Shown: piece by piece, positions 25,103 through 33,267 of the stretch
How the letters are laid out: each line of letters opens with the position of its first letter
Numbering within the stretch: the stretch's first letter is position 1
NCBI RefSeq assembly: GCF_014648075.1
Contig: NZ_BMQK01000007.1
Location: 230,701 to 294,700, forward strand
Origin: Streptomyces ruber
GTDB lineage: Bacteria; Actinomycetota; Actinomycetes; Streptomycetales; Streptomycetaceae
Direction of reading: 5' to 3'
DNA: 64,000 bases
The notes under the pieces: generated by a model
Database searches by the model: none
Seen by the model: only the letters and a program-made list of their open reading frames with translations
What the model was told of the DNA's origin: nothing
Program-made: the position numbers and the translations under genes

Positions 25103-26472
25103 GACTCCTCGCGCGTGCGCGTGCGGAGGAACAGCTTGTTGACGGCCCACAGGGCGATGCCGATGGCCAGGAGGACGGCCGCGCGGACGTACACGTCGGC
25201 CGGGCGGTCGGCCAGGGGACTGGCCAGCACCAGGGCCGTCACGGCGCCCAGCACCGGGAGGGCCGTGGGCGTGCGGAAGTGCGGGTGGTCGACGGGGTCG
25301 CGGCGGAGGACCAGGACCGCGATGTTGACCACGGCGAAGACGCACAGGAGCAGGAACGCCGTCGTGTCGCCGAGGCCCTCGATCTCGCCCGTGGAGACCA
25401 GCCCGATCGCCAGCAGCGTCACGAAGACGATGCCCGCGACCGGGGTGCGGCGGCGCGGCAGGACCCGGCCCATGGCGCGCGGCAGGATGCGCTCGTTGGC
25501 CATGCCGTAGCAGAGGCGGGAGGCCATCATGATGTTGATCAGGGCCGAGTTGGTCACCGCGAAGAGGGCGATCAGGGCGAACAGCTTGGGCGGGAAGTCC
25601 ACTCCGCCCACCTTGACGACCTCCAGCAGCGGGCCGCTGGAGCCCGCCAGGGTCCTGTGGTCCACCAGCAGGGACGAGACCAGCGCCACCAGGACGTAGA
25701 TCGTGCCCGTGACCGCCACCCCGATGAAGATCGCCCGGGGGAAGGTCCGGACCGGGTCCTTGGTCTCCTCCGCCATGTTCACCGAGTCCTCGAAGCCCAC
25801 GAAGGCGAAGAAGCCGAGGGCCGTGGCGCCCAGCACGCTCGTGATGAGGGCGTATCCCGTGCCGCTCGCCTCGAACTCGGTGAGCCGGGACGGCTCGCCG
25901 TCACCGCTCAGCACCGCCCACGCGCCGATCGTCAGGATGATCAGCAGACCGGTGAGCTCGACGAGGGTCAGGACCACGTTCGTCTTGACCGACTCGGAGA
26001 CGCCGCGCAGGTTCAGCGCGGCGAGCAGGACGATGAACAGGATGGCGATCAGGGTGGGCGGCAGCGCGCCGTTCGTCAGCTCGCCCAGGTAGTCGCCGCT
26101 GAAGGCGCGGGCCGCGGCGCTCGCGGACGACAGGCCCGAGCACATCACCATGAACGCGACGATGAACGTCAGGAACGGCACCTTGAAGGCCTTCTGCGTG
26201 TAGAGGGCCGCCCCCGCCGCCTTGGGGTACTTGCCGACCAGCTCCACGTACGAGGCCGCCGTCAGGATCGCCACCACGAAGCCGATGACGAACGGCAGCC
26301 ACAGCGCGCCGCCCACTTTCCCGGCGACCTTGCCGGTCGTCGCGTAGATGCCGGTCCCGAGGATGTCGCCGATCACGAACAGGATCAGCAGCTTCGGGCC
26401 GAGGACACGTTTGAGGCCGCCGGACTCCTCCGCGGGCTTCGGCGCTCCGGTGGTCGTTTCGGTGGTCGACAA
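25099..26472 (-). CDS. APC-family amino acid permease
   Basis: A 457-residue secondary transporter with about 12 membrane helices. The first helix region has the APC signature FVIGDILGTGIYATTG, an unwound GxGI substrate site. NMAEETKDPVRTFPRAI after helix 6 is the conserved cytoplasmic loop of cationic/neutral amino acid permeases. The frame is open back to 26640, but that extension is Pro/Arg/His low complexity. A TTG at 26472 preceded by GGGAGG with six-base spacing is the best start, giving MSTTETTTGAPKPAEES. Substrate is not assignable. Confidence 0.87.
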   Translation of the reverse strand: MSTTETTTGAPKPAEESGGLKRVLGPKLLILFVIGDILGTGIYATTGKVAGKVGGALWLPFVIGFVVAILTAASYVELVGKYPKAAGAALYTQKAFKVPFLTFIVAFMVMCSGLSSASAAARAFSGDYLGELTNGALPPTLIAILFIVLLAALNLRGVSESVKTNVVLTLVELTGLLIILTIGAWAVLSGDGEPSRLTEFEASGTGYALITSVLGATALGFFAFVGFEDSVNMAEETKDPVRTFPRAIFIGVAVTGTIYVLVALVSSLLVDHRTLAGSSGPLLEVVKVGGVDFPPKLFALIALFAVTNSALINIMMASRLCYGMANERILPRAMGRVLPRRRTPVAGIVFVTLLAIGLVSTGEIEGLGDTTAFLLLCVFAVVNIAVLVLRRDPVDHPHFRTPTALPVLGAVTALVLASPLADRPADVYVRAAVLLAIGIALWAVNKLFLRTRTREES

Positions 26473-26736
26473 GCCAACCTCCCCCGGTCGGTGAACCGCG
26501 TCCGGGTCAGTTCTGCCCGGCGGCGGTACATGGATGCATGGGGTGTCGATTCTCAGAGCTTCACCAGAGGTTCGGACGCGCGACACGGCGGACGGCCCGG
26601 GGTGTGGGACACGGGGTGTGTGAGACGGATCGTGTGCCATGGGACGGGGTCGGTGCCGGCACGGGTGGGCGGCGCCGCCCGGGTGGGTGCGCCGCCCTCT
26701 GCGTCCCCCGCTGGTGCCCTCCGCATCGGGGGCCGG

Positions 26737-27111
26737 TCAGACTTCCAGTTCCGCCTCGATCCGCTTCAACTGGTGCCGGGCCATCGCCAGGTTGGACCGC
26801 TTGGCGTCGAGGACCAGGTAGAGGAACAGACCGTTGCCGCCGCGCCCGGTGAGCAGGCGGATCAGGTGGTACTGGTCGCTCAGGGTGATCAGGATGTCCT
26901 CGATCTCGCCCTTCAGACCCAGGTGTTCCATCGTGCGCAGCTTGGCGCGGACGACGTCGGTGTTGCCGGCCGCCGCGACGTTCAGGTCGAAGCCCTTGCT
27001 GCCGCCGATCGTGCCCAGCGCCATGCCGCTGGTGTAGTCGACGAGCGCGGCACCGGTCGCGCCCTCGATGGAGGCGAGTGCTTCTTTCAGTGCGGTTTCG
27101 GTGTTCGCCAT
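26737..27111 (-). CDS. Roadblock/LC7 domain protein
   Basis: A 124-residue single-domain protein of the roadblock/LC7 fold, the family of MglB and of CvnB in Streptomyces conservons, usually a regulator or GTPase-activating partner of small Ras-like GTPases. The fold shows as an N-terminal helix (ETALKEALASIEGATGAALVDY), SGMALGTIGG, a long helix around NTDVVRAKLRTM, and the strand pair DILITLSDQYHLIRLL and FLYLVLD. It is the last gene of a leftward four-gene cluster, 16 bases after the preceding roadblock gene. No GTPase or sensor kinase of the conservon type is adjacent. The C-terminal helix RSNLAMARHQLKRIE resembles that of the first gene of the cluster. Confidence 0.88.
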   Translation of the reverse strand: MANTETALKEALASIEGATGAALVDYTSGMALGTIGGSKGFDLNVAAAGNTDVVRAKLRTMEHLGLKGEIEDILITLSDQYHLIRLLTGRGGNGLFLYLVLDAKRSNLAMARHQLKRIEAELEV

Positions 27112-27127
27112 GGCGAGGTACGTCCTC

Positions 27128-28093
27128 TCAACTTTCGCTTGCAGTGGGTGTGGCGGGTGTTGTTGGTGTTGCCGATGTGGTCGGTGTTGTGGCTTGGGTG
27201 GCTGAGGTGACGGGCGCTGGGGTGGTGGCCGTGGCGCGCGCGGTCCGGGACCGCGGGGTGGTGGACCCCGTACCGGTCTTCGCAGGAGCGGAAGCGGGAG
27301 CGGGAGCGGGACGGTCGACGGGGGCGACGGGCGACGCGGCGGCGGAGGGCTCGGACTCGTCCGGGACGGCCGCCGCCGGGACGGACGGTTTCGCCGGGAC
27401 GGACGGTTTCGCCGGGACGGCCGGTTTCGCCGGGACGGCCGGTTTCGCCGGGACGGTCGGTCCCATGGGAACCTCGGCCCCTGGTCCGGTCCCGGGCCGC
27501 GCCCCGGCCTCGGACCTCGTGCCGGTCGCGGCCCGCGCCCTGGCCTCCGTCCTCGTCGCGGTGCTCGTCCCGGCTTCGTTCCGGGCTCTCCTCGTCTCGG
27601 TCGCGGCCCGGGCTGGGGTTCCCGTCCTCGCTCCGGCTCCCGCTCCGGAGCGCGCCGCCGCTCCCGCTCCGGCTCGTGCTCCGGCTCCGGTGGTGCGTGG
27701 GGAGGGCTCGGCGCGGGCCGCCGCGGCCGCGTCGACCAGCTCGCCGATGCGGGTACCGGCACGGCGGCCCTCCAGATGCAGCCGGCCCACGTTCACCCGG
27801 TCCTCCGCCAGCAGCGTCAGCACGGCGGCCGAGCCCGCCGCGTACGTCGCCACGTAGCCGTTCGCCCCGCGGACGAGCGATTCGCGGAAGCCGCCCTGCC
27901 CGGTGGCGTCCGTCAGCCGTACGGCCACGCCCAGTACCGAGGCCGTGAGCGCGGCCACGCCCTCCGGCTCCACCCCGGGCGTGTCGTGGGCCAGCACCAG
28001 ACCGTCGACACTGGCCGCGAGCGCCCCGGTCAGCTGGGGCACACGGGTCCGCAGCCGGTGCAGCTCGTCGAGGACCTCGGCCTCGGCCGCCAT
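27128..28093 (-). CDS. Roadblock-domain protein with long repetitive disordered tail
   Basis: A 321-residue protein. The first 115 residues are a roadblock-like domain (ELHRLRTRVPQLTGALAASV, GLVLAHDTPG, ALTASVLGVAVRL, GYVATYAAGSAAVLTLL). The remaining 200 are disordered. They include Ala/Arg/Gly/Thr-rich segments, a six-residue tandem repeat VPAKPA/VPAKPS (four copies, encoded by an 18-bp DNA repeat near 27374-27460), and a Thr/Pro/Ala tail (TPTTSATPTTPATPT). ATG 28093 has GAGGAG eight bases upstream. The tail may be a flexible linker or protein-interaction region; its function is unknown. Confidence 0.75.
   Translation of the reverse strand: MAAEAEVLDELHRLRTRVPQLTGALAASVDGLVLAHDTPGVEPEGVAALTASVLGVAVRLTDATGQGGFRESLVRGANGYVATYAAGSAAVLTLLAEDRVNVGRLHLEGRRAGTRIGELVDAAAAARAEPSPRTTGAGARAGAGAAARSGAGAGARTGTPARAATETRRARNEAGTSTATRTEARARAATGTRSEAGARPGTGPGAEVPMGPTVPAKPAVPAKPAVPAKPSVPAKPSVPAAAVPDESEPSAAASPVAPVDRPAPAPASAPAKTGTGSTTPRSRTARATATTPAPVTSATQATTPTTSATPTTPATPTASES
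27374..27460. repeat. 18-bp tandem repeat encoding VPAKP hexapeptides
   Basis: The unit CGCCGGGACGGnCGGTTT recurs about 4.5 times in frame within the roadblock tail gene. An in-frame repeat of this type can change copy number between strains without breaking the protein. Confidence 0.75.
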
Positions 28094-28131
28094 CAGCAGT
28101 CTCCTCTCGGCACGCTGGCGAAGCGCGCGGA

Positions 28132-29190
28132 TCACAGGGCCTCCAAGGCGTCTCGGAGCCGGCGCAGCAGGGCGATCCCGGGGTCCGCCGCGGGCTGGGC
28201 GAGCAGCGCGGACACGGGGTCCACGATTGCGCCGGACTGCTGCGGGTGGTGGGGGTCGGGGGCCGGTGGCCCATGGGACGGGTCCTCGGGCTCCGCCGCC
28301 CGGGGAGGTGCCGCTCTCACGATTCCGGCGGCGACCAGCCTGCGCAGGTCGACCAGTGTGTGGAAGGCGGGCCGGCCGAGAACGTGCGAGATGTCCGCGG
28401 CCGTCCGCACCCCGTCCACCTGGTCGAGCACGGCTCCCTGGCGGGCCGTGACCGGTGGCCCGGCGGGGAGTTCGGCCCGGGCCAGCGGTGCGCTGTCCGT
28501 CGCCGGGTCGGGCCAGATGCGGTGCAGCAGTTCCCGGCGGCGCAGCGTCTCCCGTTCCAGCGCGGCCACCGGGACCGGGCGCACGGCACCGAGCCAGTGC
28601 ACGGCCCCGTACCGGAACCGGGCCGGTTCGCCGGACGCGCCCAGTACGAAGTACGCCGCGTCGAACACCGCGGCCACATGGCACAGCTCCAGCGACCCCT
28701 CGCTGATCCGGCCGTGGTCGACGAGGTACCGGCCGACCCGACGCCGGGCACCGGCCTGCGCGACGGCCTCCCGCCAGGCGTCGGGGTGCAGGAGACCACC
28801 CGTCGTGAGCAGGACGTCGAGGCCCGGGGTCTCCGGGCTCTCCGCGTGCACGATCCGGCCCTCGGAGAGATAGAGCGTGCCGTGCTCGCGCAGCAGGACA
28901 CCGGTGGCCCGTTCGGCGGCGAGGCGGTGGAGCATCGGGGACAGGCCGGGGGCCGCGGCGCGCCCGGGGCTGCCGGGCCCGGCCGACCCGATCGGATCGG
29001 CCGAGCCGGTGAGGCCGGCCGGCCCGGTGGAGCCGGCACGGCCGTCGGCGCACCCGTCCGCGCCGACCTGGCCTGCCGCGTCAGCGGGGCCGCCGGGGGC
29101 GACGGAACCGGTGGTCCCGGCGGGGCCGATGGGGCCGTTCGGCTTGCGGCGTACGGGGAGGGGCGGCGGAGGCGTGCTGATCACGGTCAT
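28132..29190 (-). CDS. PATAN (DUF4388)-type protein with winged-helix-like C-terminus
   Basis: A 352-residue protein. A Gly/Pro/Ala-rich disordered N-terminus (about 1-85) leads to a PATAN/DUF4388-like domain (about 86-200), recognised by ATGVLLREHGTLYLSEGRIVHAE, LDVLLTTGGLL and the later VDHGRISEGSLELCHVAAVFDAAYFVL. A winged-helix-like segment (about 235-300; QGAVLDQVDGVRTAADISHVLGR split by turns, then VDLRRLVAAGIVR) follows. In other bacteria PATAN domains act in response-regulator and GTPase signalling. Its ATG overlaps the stop of the upstream roadblock gene (ATGA), so the two are translationally coupled. Domain naming is by motif reading. Confidence 0.72.
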   Translation of the reverse strand: MTVISTPPPPLPVRRKPNGPIGPAGTTGSVAPGGPADAAGQVGADGCADGRAGSTGPAGLTGSADPIGSAGPGSPGRAAAPGLSPMLHRLAAERATGVLLREHGTLYLSEGRIVHAESPETPGLDVLLTTGGLLHPDAWREAVAQAGARRRVGRYLVDHGRISEGSLELCHVAAVFDAAYFVLGASGEPARFRYGAVHWLGAVRPVPVAALERETLRRRELLHRIWPDPATDSAPLARAELPAGPPVTARQGAVLDQVDGVRTAADISHVLGRPAFHTLVDLRRLVAAGIVRAAPPRAAEPEDPSHGPPAPDPHHPQQSGAIVDPVSALLAQPAADPGIALLRRLRDALEAL

Positions 29191-29585
29191 CCCAGCACCA
29201 GCCTTCCCGCCATCTCGCCGAGCCGGATGCGGGCCAGGGCGAGGTTGCCGTCGGAACGGGCGAGCCACAGGTGCAGGAAGACGCTGCTGTCGAACGTCGT
29301 CGCCACGAACCGCAGGAGGTGATAGGTGTCGCGGTTGCTGACGATCAGGTCCTCGACGGGCGGCTCCTTCCCCTCCCAGCCGATCTCCTCGTCCGGCGCG
29401 AAGGCGCGGTGTTCGGCGGCCAGCCGGGCCAGTTCGGCAGCCTCGGCGGCGGTCGTCTCATGGTCACCGCCCGGCGCGTCCCCGACCGTGCCCAGGGCCA
29501 GACCGCTGGTCCAGTCGACCACCGAGGCACCCAGGGCACCGGGCAGCCTCATGGCTTCCAGCAGACACTCGTCTATTCCGGGCAC
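29187..29585 (-). CDS. Roadblock/LC7 domain protein, first gene of the cluster
   Basis: A 132-residue roadblock-like protein with GALGASVVDWTSGLALGTVGD, an inserted acidic/Ala-rich segment (about 38-62), VEDLIVSNRDTYHLLRFV, and SSVFLHLWLARSDGNLALARIRLGEM. The paired strands and helices match the 26737-27111 protein, so the two are paralogues at the ends of one cluster. It starts with GTG, with GGAGGGGAG upstream. It is coupled by ATGA overlap to the PATAN gene, implying co-production, perhaps in one complex. Confidence 0.85.
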   Translation of the reverse strand: MPGIDECLLEAMRLPGALGASVVDWTSGLALGTVGDAPGGDHETTAAEAAELARLAAEHRAFAPDEEIGWEGKEPPVEDLIVSNRDTYHLLRFVATTFDSSVFLHLWLARSDGNLALARIRLGEMAGRLVLG

Positions 29586-29939
29586 CGCGGCTCCCCTCCC
29601 ACCTCGGATACGGCTGAGTGACGCCGAAACTACGCACGGTGCTCTGGAGGGGTGAGGGTTCCGGGCGTTCCCCGGTCACACCGGCGCGGAGTGACTAGGC
29701 TGGGTCGGCTGTCCGTCTTTCGCCGGTGCCGGGTGCGGAGACGAGCGGGTGCGCGTTGAGCTGGGCCGTCGGGAGCCACGTGCCGGTGGGCGGGGCGGCG
29801 TCCGGCCGTCAATCCAGAGGCGGGCGGCGTCCGGCGGAAGCACGGGCTGCCGCGTGCGCCGGTCGACGAAGACGCGCGCGGGCGCGCCCGCCCGGCACCG
29901 CCACAGCCCCGCCACGAGCCGCCTACGGCTCCAGCACCC
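29586..29939. other. Spacer upstream of the roadblock cluster
   Basis: It must hold the promoter for the leftward roadblock cluster, but I find no convincing -35/-10 pair. Neither strand has a protein-like frame. No strong hairpin follows the decarboxylase-like gene that ends at 29940 on the minus strand. Confidence 0.35.
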
Positions 29940-31355
29940 CTACAGACCCAGCAGACCCCTCGCGTGCTCCCCGCCCGACTCCTCGACGATCTCGTCGATG
30001 GTCTGGGGTTTCCGCACGACGGCGAAGCGCACCCCTTCCGGTGCGGCGGAGGTGAAGCCGTGGATGCCGGGGCGGAGCAGGGAGTTGTACGCGTAGTGGT
30101 GGGCGAAGTAGTACGCGCCGGTGTCCAGGGCGGCCGCGTAGTCGCCCTGTTCGAGCAGGGGGAGGGAACGGCCCTCGGCGAGGAGGTCGCCCGAGAAGCA
30201 GGCGGGACCGGCGATGTCCTGGACCGTCACGGGGCCGGACTTGGGCAGCCCCTTCGCGTCGTACGCGGCGATCCGCAGGGGCCACGAGCCCGGCGCGTAG
30301 ACGGTACGGGTCGCGACCTGCACGCCGGCGTGGGTGACCGCGATGGGACGGCCGCCCGAACGCTTGGCGTACTCGACCCGGGCGACCACCGTGCCGTGCT
30401 TGGCCAGCAGCGAGCGGCCGAACTCCGTGACCAGTCCGTACCGTCCGTCGAAGAGCCCCGGAACCGCCCCGGCCAGCGAACGCGCGTACTCGGCGTAGGT
30501 CGGGCTGGTCTCCTCCGAGCCGAAGTTGACCGGCAGGCCGCCGCCGATGTCGATGGTGTCGATCTGGCGGTGGCCGACGCGCCGGTTGATCTCCTCGGCC
30601 AGGTCGTACGTCTCCGCCACACCCCGTGCCATCAGGGACAGGGGAATGCCCTGGGACCCGGTGTGGGCATGCAGACGGGTCAGCCAGGGGCGGTTCACGC
30701 AGGCCCTGATCACCCACTCCCTGGCGCCCTCGTCACGCAGCGCCACGCCGAACTTCGAGGTGGCCGTGGCGGTGGACGTCGCGCCAATGGACCCGCCGCC
30801 CACCTGGGGGTTGACCCGGATCCCGATCGGTGAGCGGGTGGACGCCGAGCGGACCAGGGCGTCGATGCGGTGCAGTTCCTGCGGGTTGTCCGCGTTGACC
30901 GCGATTCCCCGGGCCAGCGCCTCCCGCAGGTCCGCCGGGGTCTTGGCGGGCGAGTCGAGCACCGTACGGTCCGGGGTGATCCCGGCCGCGCGGGCGAGCG
31001 CCAGTTCGCCGGGGCTCGCCACCTCGGCGCCGATGCCCGCCTCGTGCAGCAGGCGCAGTACGGGCACGAGCGGGGTGGCCTTGACGGCGAAGGCGTGCAG
31101 CACGGGTGTGCCGGGTGCCGTCACCGCGTCGAAGGCCGCCCGCAGCGCCGCCGCCGAGTCCCGGATGCCGGTGACGTCCAGCAGTCCGACGATGGGTGTG
31201 TCCGGCCCCAGCAGGCCCTGCTCCACGGCGGCGCGCACCGCCTCGTCCCGCCGGGCCGCGCGCCTTCCGCCGTCGCCGTCGCCCGCGCCGCCGGTCCGCC
31301 TGTCGTTCGTGCCGGAGTGGCTCGTGCCGAAGTCGTTCATGCCGAAGTCGTTCAT
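29940..31355 (-). CDS. Diaminopimelate decarboxylase-like (fold III PLP) enzyme
   Basis: A 471-residue alanine-racemase-fold decarboxylase. The PLP lysine is in HAFAVKATP (about residue 92), the glycine-rich phosphate loop in IDTIDIGGGLPVNFG, HAHTGSQG lies in the barrel, and the second active-site motif in the C-terminal domain is ACFSGD, with DTGAYYFAHHYAYNSL. The EAGIGAEVASPGELALA motif fits the DapDC group, but sequence alone does not fix the substrate (diaminopimelate, ornithine or another amino acid). The N-terminus opens with a duplicated pentapeptide MNDFGMNDFG, so ATG 31340 is an alternative start. It is divergent from the hut operon over about 250 bases. Confidence 0.8.
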   Translation of the reverse strand: MNDFGMNDFGTSHSGTNDRRTGGAGDGDGGRRAARRDEAVRAAVEQGLLGPDTPIVGLLDVTGIRDSAAALRAAFDAVTAPGTPVLHAFAVKATPLVPVLRLLHEAGIGAEVASPGELALARAAGITPDRTVLDSPAKTPADLREALARGIAVNADNPQELHRIDALVRSASTRSPIGIRVNPQVGGGSIGATSTATATSKFGVALRDEGAREWVIRACVNRPWLTRLHAHTGSQGIPLSLMARGVAETYDLAEEINRRVGHRQIDTIDIGGGLPVNFGSEETSPTYAEYARSLAGAVPGLFDGRYGLVTEFGRSLLAKHGTVVARVEYAKRSGGRPIAVTHAGVQVATRTVYAPGSWPLRIAAYDAKGLPKSGPVTVQDIAGPACFSGDLLAEGRSLPLLEQGDYAAALDTGAYYFAHHYAYNSLLRPGIHGFTSAAPEGVRFAVVRKPQTIDEIVEESGGEHARGLLGL

Positions 31356-31513
31356 GCCGGACCCCCCGCTGTCGCGTTCACCGTGTCCGCCTGCTCGCCG
31401 TGCCCGTCTCGTCCGGCGCGCCGTCGTGCCCGACGTGCCCCGTCGCCCGGGATTCTGTGCGCCGTGCGGCCGGCGAAACCTCCGCGGCGCGTCCGGGCGG
31501 GTGTACGAGTGTA

Positions 31514-31551
31514 TTGACTAGTCCTATTCAGGTCCTCAGGATGTGAATAGG
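31514..31551 (+). promoter_or_regulatory. hut operon promoter and palindromic operator
   Basis: TTGACT (31514-31519), 17 bases, then CAGGAT (31537-31542) make a plausible promoter. CCTATTCA (31523-31530) and TGAATAGG (31544-31551) are perfect 8-bp inverted repeats that straddle the spacer, -10 and start point. A protein bound there would block RNA polymerase, as expected for a substrate-inducible catabolic operon. Confidence 0.62.
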
Positions 31552-31602
31552 GAGTGCAAGACGTGTACCGTCCGCCCCGCCCGTCCCGCCAGGAGGCCGA
31601 CC

Positions 31603-33267
31603 TTGTCCGGACGCGACCCCGTACGAGCCCCGCGCGGCACGGAGCTGAGCGCCCTGGGATGGCCGCAGGAGGCCGCCCTGCGCATGCTGCAGAACAACCT
31701 CGACCCCGAGGTCGCCGAGCACCCCGACCGGCTCGTCGTCTACGGCGGCACCGGGAAGGCGGCCCGGGACTGGCGCTCCTTCGACGCGATGGTGCGGACG
31801 CTGCGGACCCTGAAGCAGGACGAGACGATGCTCGTCCAGTCCGGCCGTCCCGTCGGCGTGATGCAGACCCACGAGTGGGCGCCGCGCGTGCTCATCGCCA
31901 ACTCCAACCTGGTGGGCGACTGGGCGAACTGGGAGGAGTTCCGGCGGCTCGAACACCTGGGACTCACCATGTACGGGCAGATGACGGCCGGTTCGTGGAT
32001 CTACATCGGCACCCAGGGCATCCTCCAGGGCACCTACGAGACGTTCGCCGCGGTCGCCGCCCAGCGGTTCGGCGGGTCCCTCGCCGGGACGATCACCCTC
32101 ACGGCCGGGCTCGGCGGCATGGGCGGCGCCCAGCCGCTCGCCGTGACCATGAACGACGGCGTCGCTCTCTGTATCGACTGCGACCCGCGCGCGATCGAGC
32201 GCCGCATCGAGCACCGGTACCTCGACGTGCGCGCCGACTCCCTCCAGCACGCCCTGCGGCTCGCCGTCGAGGCGCGCGACGCCCGCCGCCCGCTCTCCGT
32301 CGGCCTCCTCGGCAACGCGGCGGAGCTGCTGCCGCGGATGCTCGCCGAGGGCGCGCCCGTCGACATCGTCACCGACCAGACCTCCGCCCACGACCCGCTG
32401 TCCTACCTGCCGCTCGGCGTCGACCACGACGACATGGCCGCGTACGCCGCGAAGGACCCCGCCGGGTTCACCGCCCGCGCGCGCGAGTCCATGGCCCGGC
32501 ACGTCGAGGCCATGGTCGGCTTCATGGACGCCGGTGCCGAGGTATTCGACTACGGCAACTCGATCCGCGGCGAGGCGCACCTCGCGGGGTACGAGCGGGC
32601 GTTCGCCTTCCCCGGGTTCGTGCCCGCGTACATCCGGCCGCTGTTCTGCGAGGGCAAGGGGCCCTTCCGGTGGGCTGCGCTCTCGGGCGAGGCCTCGGAC
32701 ATCGCGAAGACCGACCGGGCGGTCCTGGACCTCTTCCCGGAGAACGAGTCCCTGGCCCGCTGGATCCGGCTGGCCGGGGAGCGGGTGCGGTTCCAGGGCC
32801 TCCCCGCACGCATCTGCTGGCTGGGCTACGGGGAGCGGGACCGGGCGGGTGAGCGCTTCAACGACATGGTGGCGAGCGGCGAGCTGGCCGCCCCGCTGGC
32901 CATCGGGCGCGACCACCTCGACTGCGGTTCGGTCGCCTCGCCGTACCGCGAGACCGAGGCCATGCGCGACGGCTCCGACGCGATCGCCGACTGGCCCCTG
33001 CTGAACGCCATGGTGAACGTGGCCTCGGGCGCGTCCTGGGTCTCGATCCACCATGGCGGCGGCGTGGGCATGGGACGGTCGATCCACGCCGGGCAGGTCA
33101 CCGTGGCCGACGGCACCAGGCTCGGCGGGGAGAAGATCCGCCGCGTGCTGACCAACGACCCCGGCACGGGAGTCGTCCGCCACGTGGACGCCGGGTACGA
33201 GCGCGCGGACGAGGTCGCCGCCGCACGGGGCGTACGGGTGCCCATGCGCGAAGGTGAAGGGGCGTGA
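31603..33267 (+). CDS. hutU: Urocanate hydratase (urocanase)
   Basis: A 554-residue NAD-dependent enzyme converting urocanate to imidazolone propionate, step two of histidine degradation. ALRMLQNNLDPEVAEHPDRLVVYGG, GRPVGVMQTH and TAGLGGMGGAQPL (the NAD loop) are all family motifs. IRPLFCEGKGPFRW holds the active-site cysteine, and SIHHGGGVGMGRSIHAGQ is present. The start is a TTG at 31603 preceded by AGGAGG (31591-31596); the frame upstream is poor. First gene of a four-gene hut operon; histidine ammonia-lyase is not in the window. Confidence 0.96.
   Translation: MSGRDPVRAPRGTELSALGWPQEAALRMLQNNLDPEVAEHPDRLVVYGGTGKAARDWRSFDAMVRTLRTLKQDETMLVQSGRPVGVMQTHEWAPRVLIANSNLVGDWANWEEFRRLEHLGLTMYGQMTAGSWIYIGTQGILQGTYETFAAVAAQRFGGSLAGTITLTAGLGGMGGAQPLAVTMNDGVALCIDCDPRAIERRIEHRYLDVRADSLQHALRLAVEARDARRPLSVGLLGNAAELLPRMLAEGAPVDIVTDQTSAHDPLSYLPLGVDHDDMAAYAAKDPAGFTARARESMARHVEAMVGFMDAGAEVFDYGNSIRGEAHLAGYERAFAFPGFVPAYIRPLFCEGKGPFRWAALSGEASDIAKTDRAVLDLFPENESLARWIRLAGERVRFQGLPARICWLGYGERDRAGERFNDMVASGELAAPLAIGRDHLDCGSVASPYRETEAMRDGSDAIADWPLLNAMVNVASGASWVSIHHGGGVGMGRSIHAGQVTVADGTRLGGEKIRRVLTNDPGTGVVRHVDAGYERADEVAAARGVRVPMREGEGA

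Noticed and set aside
24466..27210. 914-residue forward open frame over the permease gene
   Set aside because: Opposite to an intact 12-helix permease; no motif of its own.
27374..27460. CRISPR-like array
   Set aside because: The 18-bp units are contiguous, in frame, and encode a hexapeptide repeat; there are no spacers and no cas genes.
26737..29585. Canonical conservon (cvn) operon
   Set aside because: No sensor kinase, DUF742 or GTPase gene is adjacent; only the roadblock element is shared.
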